Shown here piece after piece: positions 16,456 through 24,088 of a DNA stretch of 64,000 nucleotides (positions within the stretch are counted from its first letter, which is position 1; each line of letters opens with the position of its first letter). A program made the position numbers and the translations under genes. The notes under the pieces are model-generated. The model saw nothing but the letters and a program-made list of their open reading frames with translations. It did not search any database and was not told where the DNA came from. Source of the DNA: Flavobacterium sp. Root420 (lineage in GTDB: Bacteria > Bacteroidota > Bacteroidia > Flavobacteriales > Flavobacteriaceae). The stretch lies in contig NZ_LMEF01000031.1 in the NCBI RefSeq assembly GCF_001427905.1, positions 124,001 to 188,000 of the forward strand, in the 5' to 3' direction.

Positions 16456-17652
16456 TTAATAAATCAGGTATTTCGTGCGCATTTTTTTGAAGGAATCCAG
16501 ATCATTCTTCCAGCTCTCTCTTATTTTTTCTTCAGAAATTCCGCTTTCAATTTGTTGTTGTAATTTCTTGGTTCCGGCAAGTTTTGTAAAAAAAGCATTG
16601 AAGAATTTCGTTTTGTCACTTGTATTTTCATAGGCTTTAAGTAGCCATTTTAGTTCTAATCGATTCACTTTAGGATAAGCTGTTAAGTCTTCGCCAAAAC
16701 ATTCTTTTCCGTTGTATAAAGGATCTTTGGCCCCAAAATTTGGTTTTGGTATAAAACTGAAATTAGTTTTCGTTAAAAAAGGTGATCCGTAAATCTGGAA
16801 TTGTTTTTCGGTTCCACGGCCCATACTTACATTGGTGCCTTCAAAAAGACACAAACTTGCATATAGATTTATGGATTGGTCGTTGGGTAAATTTGGGGAT
16901 GGTTTTACAAGGATACTATAATCCATTTCTCGTTTGTAATCGCTACAAGGAATAACAGTTAATTTACATCGAACTCCGCCTTTTAGCCATTTTTCGCCAT
17001 TAATCATTTTTGCATATTCTCCGATTGTCATTCCGTGAAGCAACGGAATAGGGTGCATCCCTACAAAACTTGTAAATTCTTTTTCTAAAAGTGGTCCGTC
17101 CACGATGCGACCATTCGGATTTGGTCTGTCAAGGATTATAAGCGGAATCCCATTTTCTGCACAGGCTTCCATAACATAATGCAAAGAAGAAATATAAGTG
17201 TAAAAACGTGCACCAACATCCTGTAAATCAAATAGCATAATATCGATTCTTGCTAATTGCGCTGGTTTCGGTTTTTTATTATCACCATAAAGAGAAATAA
17301 TAGACAACCCTGTTTTTTGATCTTTACCGTCAACTATATGTTCTCCGGCATCGGCAGTTCCTCTAAATCCATGCTCAGGGGCAAAAATGGTTTGGACGGC
17401 AATTTTTTTCTCCAATAAAAAATCTACTAAATGTGTTTTATTAGATAAAATTCCGGTTTGGTTTGTAGCGATCCCTACTTTTTTATCTTTTAATAAAGGC
17501 AGGTATTTTTCATAATTATCAGCTCCTGTTTTTATTATAGTTGTATTGATTTCAGAGTTGCTTTTTACAACATTTTGAAATGAATTGCAATAGGAGGGAA
17601 TGAAAAATAGAGATGCTATAACAAAAGTACTTTTTGTGATGAATTTTATCAT
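16456..17652 (-). CDS. namZ: DUF1343 protein, NamZ-type exo-beta-N-acetylmuramidase (copy 1)
   Basis: A 398-residue exported protein with an N-terminal hydrophobic signal (residues 1-22). The DUF1343 core shows IFAPEHGFRGTADAGEHI, DLQDVGARFYTYISSLHYVM, RPNPNGRIVDGPLL, GMHPIPLLHGMTIGEYA and FEGTNVSMGRGTEKQFQIYG. DUF1343 members from Bacillus subtilis (YbbC) and Tannerella forsythia were shown to be exo-beta-N-acetylmuramidases (NamZ, GH171) that release MurNAc from the non-reducing end of glycans. Here it precedes murQ by 64 bp in the minus operon. A second copy at 34674 is clearly similar along its length, and T. forsythia is also known to carry two. The PEHGFRG Glu/His are likely catalytic. 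Confidence 0.9.
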   Translation of the reverse strand: MIKFITKSTFVIASLFFIPSYCNSFQNVVKSNSEINTTIIKTGADNYEKYLPLLKDKKVGIATNQTGILSNKTHLVDFLLEKKIAVQTIFAPEHGFRGTADAGEHIVDGKDQKTGLSIISLYGDNKKPKPAQLARIDIMLFDLQDVGARFYTYISSLHYVMEACAENGIPLIILDRPNPNGRIVDGPLLEKEFTSFVGMHPIPLLHGMTIGEYAKMINGEKWLKGGVRCKLTVIPCSDYKREMDYSILVKPSPNLPNDQSINLYASLCLFEGTNVSMGRGTEKQFQIYGSPFLTKTNFSFIPKPNFGAKDPLYNGKECFGEDLTAYPKVNRLELKWLLKAYENTSDKTKFFNAFFTKLAGTKKLQQQIESGISEEKIRESWKNDLDSFKKMRTKYLIY

Positions 17653-17802
17653 TTTGGTTACAGTTTAATAGTTAGGAGGCTGAAAATGATTAAATATATT
17701 TTTGATTGTTATTGATTGATAGTCAATGTTTTTTGATTGCTGTAAGATAATCAATTTAAGAAGAATGTTTATCTGAGTTTTTCAGATTAAAGGTTTTCAT
17801 TT

Positions 17803-17872
17803 TAGTATTTTAAAACGGTTAAATAAACTGTTTTAAAATACTACCTCTGGAATGATTATCTCCAGAGGTAGT
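17803..17872 (-). promoter_or_regulatory. Two overlapping hairpins between susD and namZ
   Basis: Hairpin A: an 18-nt arm (17803-17820) pairs with 17826-17843 around the 5-nt loop AAATA; in minus-strand RNA there is one C-A mismatch. Hairpin B: ACTACCTCTGGA (17840-17851) pairs with TCCAGAGGTAGT (17861-17872), 12 bp perfect. The arms share bases 17840-17843, so both cannot be fully formed at once. There is no clean T-run on the minus strand, which suggests a processing or attenuation element setting lower expression of downstream enzyme genes than of susCD. Confidence 0.65.
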
Positions 17873-17907
17873 TTATTATTTTATTCATTCAGTTTTTTAA
17901 TTCCGAA

Positions 17908-19641
17908 TTACCAACCTGGATTTTGTTTTAAATCAACACCCTGAGCTTTATATAAATCAATATCATTTGTTGGGATATTCATTAAATAATGTTTAGCCTC
18001 AAAAGTTCTTGTGCTTGCGGGATATATTTTTACATATCCGTTAGCGTCAACTACGGTTTGCGATCCTACAGGAGTACCAATTCTGGCTCCAAGATTTACA
18101 TCAGGATTTTTTGAAGTATCCAAATAATCTCCTTTTTTCCAACGGTAAATATCTGCCTGTCTTAAAGTTGTCCAGCTCATAAATTCGATTTGACGCTCAC
18201 GACGCACTTCCCAAATAAGAGGATTAACAGCACCAGAAATTTGCTCTAAAGCAGCTGTTCTTCTTGGGTCATTAATTTGTACACCTCCTACAGAGGCATT
18301 AGTTCCATCCGTAGTCAAAGGTGCAATTCCTGCACGAATACGAACTTTGTTGATTGAAATGTCAAGATCATTATTTGTTGCAGTACCCAATTCAGCACAA
18401 GCTTCTGCGTAATTTAAATATACTTCACTTAAGGTGAATAATGGGGCATCGGTATAATTACGTCCGCCTGTTGTAACGTCAGGACCAGTAGTTGCCGGAT
18501 TGTTGTACAATTCAAACACATATCCAGACATTGACACTAATGCTGTAGTACCAAAAGGTTTTCCTTTGTATCCGTAATTAGCAGGATTTACCGTTTTACC
18601 AAAACGCGGATCTCTGTTTGCAAATGTTTTTGTAACGTTATCGTCCCCTGTAAATTGAGCATTTCCTGCTTGTTGAATAGGTAATCCGTTTATGGTTACA
18701 TAGCTATCAGCAGCCCATTTTGTCAAACCATATTGTATTGTTGAAGTATTGGTATAGTTTTGAAGAGAGTGCATTAAAACGTTGGTTAAATAACGTTTTG
18801 TCAATATCACTTCTGTGTTTCCTAGTAATTCAACTGAATTATAAAGACCTTTCCAGTCTGCGTTTAATTTATAAGCCGGATTATTCATTATGGCTAATGA
18901 AGCCGTTTTTGCTTTATTAAGATAAGTACTTCCATCTTGATTTAAATGATATTTTCTGTAAGTTCCTTCATATAGACAAGCGTTACTTAAAGCTGCATAA
19001 GCGGTATATTTATTAACAGTAGCATTTTTGTCATCAACTGGCAGCATCAAATTAGCAGCTTCTTCCAGCTCTGCAATTACTTTATCTATAATTTGCGCTC
19101 TTGGCATCGCCGGAGCATAAACTTCAGCATCTCCCTGAGCTAAAAATTGATCCGTGTAAGGAACATCGCCAAATTTTTGCACTAAACGGAAATACGTATA
19201 AGCCCTGAAAAATTTAGCAACACCAATGTAATGGTTCTTTTTATCTTGTGGCATAGGAACAGTTGGTACTTTATCAAGCATCAAATTGCAACGGCGAATA
19301 AGAGTATAATATTCATTCCAGGAATAAACATTGGTTGTAGCCGCCGTAACAGGCATTTGATAAAAGGTAAAGGCAGATAAGTTATCATCTACTTTGTAAT
19401 CACTTCCATGATAATAGAAAAAAGAAAGTCCGATTGTTGTTCCGTTTCCATAGCCATAAAAAGTATCGTAATTAAGCCATGAAAAGGTTCTTACGTTGTC
19501 TTCTGATTGCCAAAAGTTATCGTTGGTAAATTTATCTGCAGGATCATCTGACAGATAGTCTGAACAACTAACTGCGGTTGTTGCTACTAAAGCTGCAGCA
19601 AACAGAAGCAGAAATCTTGATTTTATATTTGAATTTTTCAT
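17908..19641 (-). CDS. SusD/RagB family surface glycan-binding lipoprotein
   Basis: A 577-residue lipoprotein with lipobox ending at Cys26 (TTAVSC), followed by SDYLSDDPADKFTNDNFWQSEDNVR, the usual SusD/RagB opening. The fold markers are TPR-like helices (NEYYTLIRRCNLMLDKVP, RAYTYFRLVQKFGDVPY) and the C-terminal block with LSEVYLNYAEACAELG, INKVRIRAGI and RRERQIEFM. SusD proteins cap a SusC barrel on the outer surface and bind the glycan before import. It starts 25 bp after susC and they form one transporter. From the neighbouring enzymes the ligand is probably a MurNAc/GlcNAc-containing oligosaccharide or muropeptide, which is inference. Confidence 0.95.
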   Translation of the reverse strand: MKNSNIKSRFLLLFAAALVATTAVSCSDYLSDDPADKFTNDNFWQSEDNVRTFSWLNYDTFYGYGNGTTIGLSFFYYHGSDYKVDDNLSAFTFYQMPVTAATTNVYSWNEYYTLIRRCNLMLDKVPTVPMPQDKKNHYIGVAKFFRAYTYFRLVQKFGDVPYTDQFLAQGDAEVYAPAMPRAQIIDKVIAELEEAANLMLPVDDKNATVNKYTAYAALSNACLYEGTYRKYHLNQDGSTYLNKAKTASLAIMNNPAYKLNADWKGLYNSVELLGNTEVILTKRYLTNVLMHSLQNYTNTSTIQYGLTKWAADSYVTINGLPIQQAGNAQFTGDDNVTKTFANRDPRFGKTVNPANYGYKGKPFGTTALVSMSGYVFELYNNPATTGPDVTTGGRNYTDAPLFTLSEVYLNYAEACAELGTATNNDLDISINKVRIRAGIAPLTTDGTNASVGGVQINDPRRTAALEQISGAVNPLIWEVRRERQIEFMSWTTLRQADIYRWKKGDYLDTSKNPDVNLGARIGTPVGSQTVVDANGYVKIYPASTRTFEAKHYLMNIPTNDIDLYKAQGVDLKQNPGW

Positions 19642-19665
19642 TGTAAAAGTTTTGAATTGTTAGTA

Positions 19666-22600
19666 TTAGAAAGAAAGCTCAACACCAAAAGACCATGTTT
19701 TGGTATACGGATAAGCTCTTCCCCAGAAAACTTCTGTTTCGTCAATTTCAGGATCTACAGGAAGACGTTTGTCGGCCCATGTTACTAAGTTTTCACCTGA
19801 AGTATATAATCTTACTTTTTCTAAGCCGGCTTTTTTAACAATTGCTAATGGCAATGAATATCCAAGACTAAAGTTTTTAAGACGTAGATAAGACATGTCT
19901 AATAAATATCTTGTCGATGTGACAAAGTTGTTTTGACCTGAAGTACCTGAACCAAAAGTATTGGCTTCATTCCCATAGTATGGGTTTGGCCAATAAGCAT
20001 CTGTGTTTTCTGGTGTCCAATAGTCTGCCTGGTTTTCATACATCTGTTGAGGTGCACGGAAGAAAGGTAAAACAGCATCAGAAGCAGCCCAGTAATCACG
20101 TTTTCCAACTCCCTGGAAGAAAGCCGAAACATCAAATCCACGATATTTCCCACCTAAAGTGATACCATATTTGTAACGAGGAGTTGAATTACCAATTTTT
20201 TGCAAATCTCCATGGTCGTCTGCAGTTCCAGCACCGCGAGTTATAGCTCCATCACCATTGGTGTCAATGTAATGCACATCACCAGCTCCGTATTTGAAAT
20301 TACCTCCCATTGTTTTAGAGTAATCAACGCCATTTACTGTTTTACCGTTGTTGGTAATTACATCGTCAGCCTGAAGAAGTCTGTCACTGGTTAAACCCCA
20401 GATCTGTCCTATTTCAAAACCATCATAATAAGGATATGTAGTAGGTGTAACTAAAGCTAATAATTTAGAACTGTTGTTCCATTTCGTTACAACTGATTGA
20501 TAATCTGATAAAGCAACATCAACAAATACTGAAGCATTATCGCTTAATTGTTTATTAAAGTTTAAAGATAATTCCCAGCCTCTTGTTCTCATGTTTCCTG
20601 AGTTAGTCTGGGCAGAATTTTGACCAAATGAACCCGGAAGTGTTATACCCGGAGCCAACATTCCTTTGGTATCACGCTGGTACCAGTCAAACGAAGCACC
20701 AAGCATATCAAATATTTTAATATCAATACCTATATCTTTTGTGTATACTTTCTCCCAGGTCAATGCCGGGTCAACATTAGTAGGTAAGCCCATAGAAGGA
20801 GGAAGTGTAGAACCACTGTTTACCCATGAAGGATTTGTTGAGTTTAATATCGATAAGAATGCATTGTTTCCAACATTTTGATTTCCGATCGATCCGATAG
20901 AAGCACGTAACTTCAGGTCATTTAACCAAGTACGTGTAGATTCCATGAATTTTTCATTCACGATTTTGTATCCTACAGAAGCAGAAGGGAAGAATCCCCA
21001 TTGCTCGCTTGTTGGAAATTTTGATGAACCATCATAACGGGCATTCAGTTCTAATAAATAAATTCCGTTATAATCATAATTGATACGTCCAAAGAAACCT
21101 GCAATTGAATACGTTGTTTCTGCCGGATTAAGGGAAATGTTTGCTGCTCCGCCGGTAAATTGTTCTCCGACCGCAAGATTAAATTCTGGTTTTGATTTGT
21201 CTAGCAAGGTATTTCTTCTGGCATAATTACGAGAGTATTCCTGCCACTCAGAGTTGAAACCTCCTAAAACTTTGAAGTTATGCTTATCGAGTTGCTTTTT
21301 ATAATTAGCATAGATATTTACAACATTTGTAGTAGATTCTGACTTTGATTGTGCTACAAAATCATTTCCTGTTTCAAGAGTTGCCGGTACTGCTGTTTGA
21401 ATTGTTGTTGCATCATATGGCATAGCAGACCAGCTATCCCAAGCCTGGAATTTTCCTCCATTTTGTTTTCTGTTCGCATAGTTAGCTACGTTGCTTACTT
21501 CTGCAATTACATTGAATGCTTTTGTGATGTCAGCCGTAAATTTGGCACTTAATCTGGTATTACGGTTAGTGTTTTCATTTCTTGATGCATTTGCTAAATA
21601 TCCTCCTGCGGTACGGAAATTATATCCTCTATATGTTCCAAAGTTTGGAAAATACTGACCCCAACGAAGTGCATATCCAAAATAACCTCCATAACTTGTA
21701 TCATCAGTACCAGAACCACCGTAATAATTAAAAGGTTGATCATAAGAACTGTTGATTGACATTACTTTGAAATCTCCGGTAAGCCATTCAGCCAGTTTTG
21801 TTGTAAATCCCAAGTTAACATTGGTTCTTTGTCTTTGTTCCTGATTTACTCTTAACATACCTTCCTGGTTGGTAATGGCAAATGAAGCGAAGAAAGAACT
21901 TTTATCACCTAAGTTACCTTGCGCTGAAAGATTGTGTGTTGTTTGAAGTGCATCTTTTGCATATAATTCCTTATTTGCATCCCAAACTCTGTAGAAGTAA
22001 GGCGTACCATTTTTAATTTCCCAATCTTCTCCATAAACCATCTCATGGCTGGTACGGTTATTTGCGTATTTTTCTTTCCAGTTTTTAATTCCTGCAAGTA
22101 AGATGCTGTAGTTTTGACCAAAAATCTCCGGTGTGGAGCCATCAGTACGGGTTCCTGCTGCAATTAAGCCCGGAATTTCATCTGTTGGATCTAAGAATTT
22201 TAAAGTCGAAATAGGATTAGTAAAAGCTGTATTTCCACTGTAAGAGAATCTTACTTTTCCTTCGCCTGTTTTTCCGCCTTTAGTCGTAATAAGAACAACA
22301 CCAAAAGCAGCACGAGCTCCATAAATAGAAGCCGAAGCGGCATCTTTAAGAACAGACATCGTTGCAATATCATTTGGATTGATAAGAGATAAATCCGTTG
22401 GAACTCCATCAACTAATATTAAGGGAGCGTCTGATCCATTAATTGTTCCTGCTCCACGAATATTAATAGTCGCCGCACGATTAATGTTTCCTGAGTTAAA
22501 ACTAACGTTAACACCTGGAGTAGTTCCCTGTAAGGCTTTACTAACATCTGTTAAAGGTCTGCTGCCTATGGTTTTGGCAACGTCGATAGACGCAACAGCG

Positions 22601-22953
22601 CCCGTTAAGTTGGTTTTTTTCTGGGAAGCAAATCCCACGACCACAACTTCATCTAATTTTGAAGTGCTTTCTGAAAGTTCAACATTTACTTTTTGTTGTC
22701 CCGCAATTTTAATCATTGTAGTTTCGTACCCCATATAACTAAAAATAAGGGTTTGTCCTGTTGAAACAGCAATGCTGTAGTTTCCGTCAAAATCGGTGGT
22801 GCTGCCATTTGAAGTTCCCTGAATAAGAATACTAACCCCGGGAATTGGAATTCCGTCCGTTTTGCTTTTTACAGTTCCGGTAATTGTTTTTGTTTGCCCA
22901 AATGATGCTTGAATGAACAAAACCAATAATGAAATAAGGAATAATTTTTTCAT
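19666..22953 (-). CDS. SusC/RagA family TonB-dependent outer-membrane transporter
   Basis: A 1095-residue outer-membrane protein. Signal peptide residues 1-19, a carboxypeptidase-like regulatory domain (about 22-105, TITGTVKSKTDGIPIPGVSI), a TonB-box region with the SusC-typical LDEVVVVGFASQKK, a plug domain (about 115-230, with NINRAATINIRGAGTI and ASIYGARAAFGVVLITTK), then a 22-strand barrel ending in Phe (SFGVELSF). It would import the glycan captured by the SusD partner, powered by TonB. It is the first gene of the minus operon; a promoter with a -7 TATATTTG lies at 22984-23015 and a putative DeoR site at 23047. Confidence 0.95.
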   Translation of the reverse strand: MKKLFLISLLVLFIQASFGQTKTITGTVKSKTDGIPIPGVSILIQGTSNGSTTDFDGNYSIAVSTGQTLIFSYMGYETTMIKIAGQQKVNVELSESTSKLDEVVVVGFASQKKTNLTGAVASIDVAKTIGSRPLTDVSKALQGTTPGVNVSFNSGNINRAATINIRGAGTINGSDAPLILVDGVPTDLSLINPNDIATMSVLKDAASASIYGARAAFGVVLITTKGGKTGEGKVRFSYSGNTAFTNPISTLKFLDPTDEIPGLIAAGTRTDGSTPEIFGQNYSILLAGIKNWKEKYANNRTSHEMVYGEDWEIKNGTPYFYRVWDANKELYAKDALQTTHNLSAQGNLGDKSSFFASFAITNQEGMLRVNQEQRQRTNVNLGFTTKLAEWLTGDFKVMSINSSYDQPFNYYGGSGTDDTSYGGYFGYALRWGQYFPNFGTYRGYNFRTAGGYLANASRNENTNRNTRLSAKFTADITKAFNVIAEVSNVANYANRKQNGGKFQAWDSWSAMPYDATTIQTAVPATLETGNDFVAQSKSESTTNVVNIYANYKKQLDKHNFKVLGGFNSEWQEYSRNYARRNTLLDKSKPEFNLAVGEQFTGGAANISLNPAETTYSIAGFFGRINYDYNGIYLLELNARYDGSSKFPTSEQWGFFPSASVGYKIVNEKFMESTRTWLNDLKLRASIGSIGNQNVGNNAFLSILNSTNPSWVNSGSTLPPSMGLPTNVDPALTWEKVYTKDIGIDIKIFDMLGASFDWYQRDTKGMLAPGITLPGSFGQNSAQTNSGNMRTRGWELSLNFNKQLSDNASVFVDVALSDYQSVVTKWNNSSKLLALVTPTTYPYYDGFEIGQIWGLTSDRLLQADDVITNNGKTVNGVDYSKTMGGNFKYGAGDVHYIDTNGDGAITRGAGTADDHGDLQKIGNSTPRYKYGITLGGKYRGFDVSAFFQGVGKRDYWAASDAVLPFFRAPQQMYENQADYWTPENTDAYWPNPYYGNEANTFGSGTSGQNNFVTSTRYLLDMSYLRLKNFSLGYSLPLAIVKKAGLEKVRLYTSGENLVTWADKRLPVDPEIDETEVFWGRAYPYTKTWSFGVELSF

Positions 22954-22983
22954 GATTATTTGGTTTTTTTAATGGTTGTTAAG

Positions 22984-23015
22984 CAAATATATTTATTTAT
23001 TGCGTACAAATGCAA
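22984..23015 (-). promoter_or_regulatory. Bacteroidota-type promoter of the susC operon
   Basis: Read on the minus strand, TTG (23015-23013), a 21-nt spacer and TATATTTG (22991-22984) match the Bacteroidota -33 TTG / -7 TAnnTTTG layout, about 30 nt before the susC start. Confidence 0.55.
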
Positions 23016-23046
23016 TATTTGGTATTTATTTTTCAAAAATTAACCA

Positions 23047-23064
23047 AAATAACGCAAAACAATG
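23047..23064 (+). promoter_or_regulatory. Putative DeoR-family operator, copy 1
   Basis: AAATAACGCAAAACAATG. The same 18-mer with one change occurs at 24009, in front of nagB. The two sites lie in the susC/deoR divergent region and between deoR and nagB, where an autoregulating DeoR repressor for both operons would be expected. Confidence 0.55.
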
Positions 23065-23167
23065 CATTTTTATATCCGTAATTCCTGCTGTTTCGTTGTT
23101 TTTTGTAAAAACATGCAAACTATTGCAGTTTTGTGTATTCTTCCTACTTTCGGATTGAAATAATATA

Positions 23168-23175
23168 TATATTTG
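23168..23175 (+). promoter_or_regulatory. -7 element of the deoR promoter
   Basis: TATATTTG, 24 nt before the deoR ATG. No well-spaced -33 element is visible, so the promoter may be weak or activator dependent. Confidence 0.4.
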
Positions 23176-23199
23176 TCCTGAATTTTTAATTTCAAAAAA

Positions 23200-23949
23200 A
23201 TGCTGAAAGCAGAACGACATAAATATATAATGAGTAAACTCGCTGAAGAACAAAAGGTTGTTACAACTGATTTGGCTTTGGCTCTTGATTTGTCTGAAGA
23301 TACCATTAGAAGGGATTTAAACGAATTAGACAATAAGAAATTACTTAAAAAAGTTTATGGCGGTGCAATTCAGATTACAGAGAAATCGGTTGATGTTTTT
23401 AATATTGATATAAGTGCTGAAGACGAAAAGAAACAAATTGTAACTAAGGCACTTTCCCTATTACATGATGGACAAGTTATTATAATGAGTGGAGGAAGTA
23501 CGAATTTGGTGTTTGCAAAATTAATTCCTTCTGGTTTAAAAGCGACAATTTACACGTATAGCTTGCCAATAGCAATGCAATTGTCTCAACATCCTAATAT
23601 TGATTTGATATTTATTGGTGGAAAAATGCAAAAAAACGCAATGGTGACAATTGGTATGGATGTGATACAGGTTTTGTCTAAAATTAAAGCTGACATTTGC
23701 TTTATTGGAGCTAGTAGTATTAATGTGAAGCAAGGCTTGACGGAAATAGGATATGAAGTATCTATAGTAAAAAAAGCAATGATAGAGTCATCTGACAGGG
23801 TAGTCTCCATGTTTTCTTCTAATAAATTGAATACTAAAATGCCGCACGTAGTTTGCGATCTAAGTCAGTTAGACACTATTGTCACTAATCTTGATCCGGA
23901 AGACACAAGACTGGAAGAATATAGAAAATCAGGCGTTTTTGTTTTATAA
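23200..23949 (+). CDS. DeoR/GlpR family transcriptional regulator of the amino-sugar locus
   Basis: A 249-residue regulator. Residues 5-60 are the DeoR winged helix (RHKYIMSKLAEEQKVVTTDL, LDLSEDTIRRDLNELD, KKVYGGAI). Residues about 75-235 are the DeoR C-terminal sensor with MSGGSTNLVFAKL, IFIGGKMQKNAM, DICFIGASSINVKQGLT and the late lysine helix VKKAMIESSDRVV. This family senses phosphorylated sugars, and members such as AgaR and NagR-like proteins control amino-sugar genes. It sits between the divergent susC operon and the nagB operon, with an 18-bp repeat on either side of its own gene. The likely effector would be GlcNAc-6-P or a related phosphate, by inference. Confidence 0.88.
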   Translation: MLKAERHKYIMSKLAEEQKVVTTDLALALDLSEDTIRRDLNELDNKKLLKKVYGGAIQITEKSVDVFNIDISAEDEKKQIVTKALSLLHDGQVIIMSGGSTNLVFAKLIPSGLKATIYTYSLPIAMQLSQHPNIDLIFIGGKMQKNAMVTIGMDVIQVLSKIKADICFIGASSINVKQGLTEIGYEVSIVKKAMIESSDRVVSMFSSNKLNTKMPHVVCDLSQLDTIVTNLDPEDTRLEEYRKSGVFVL

Positions 23950-24008
23950 GATGGAACCTGAAATTTACTTTTATGCGTTTTTTTTCGTGTTTTGAATTTT
24001 AATTTGTT

Positions 24009-24026
24009 AAATAACGCAAAATAATG
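24009..24026 (+). promoter_or_regulatory. Putative DeoR-family operator, copy 2
   Basis: AAATAACGCAAAATAATG matches the 23047 site in 17 of 18 positions. A -7 element TATATTTG follows at 24049-24056 and the nagB start at 24089, so the site lies just upstream of the promoter core. Confidence 0.55.
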
Positions 24027-24048
24027 TAATCATTCTATTTTTTGTATC

Positions 24049-24056
24049 TATATTTG
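24049..24056 (+). promoter_or_regulatory. -7 element of the nagB operon promoter
   Basis: TATATTTG matches TAnnTTTG, 32 nt before the ATG of nagB; no clear -33 TTG at standard spacing. Confidence 0.45.
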
Positions 24057-24088
24057 TTAAAAACTAAACTTTAACAAAGAATATATTT

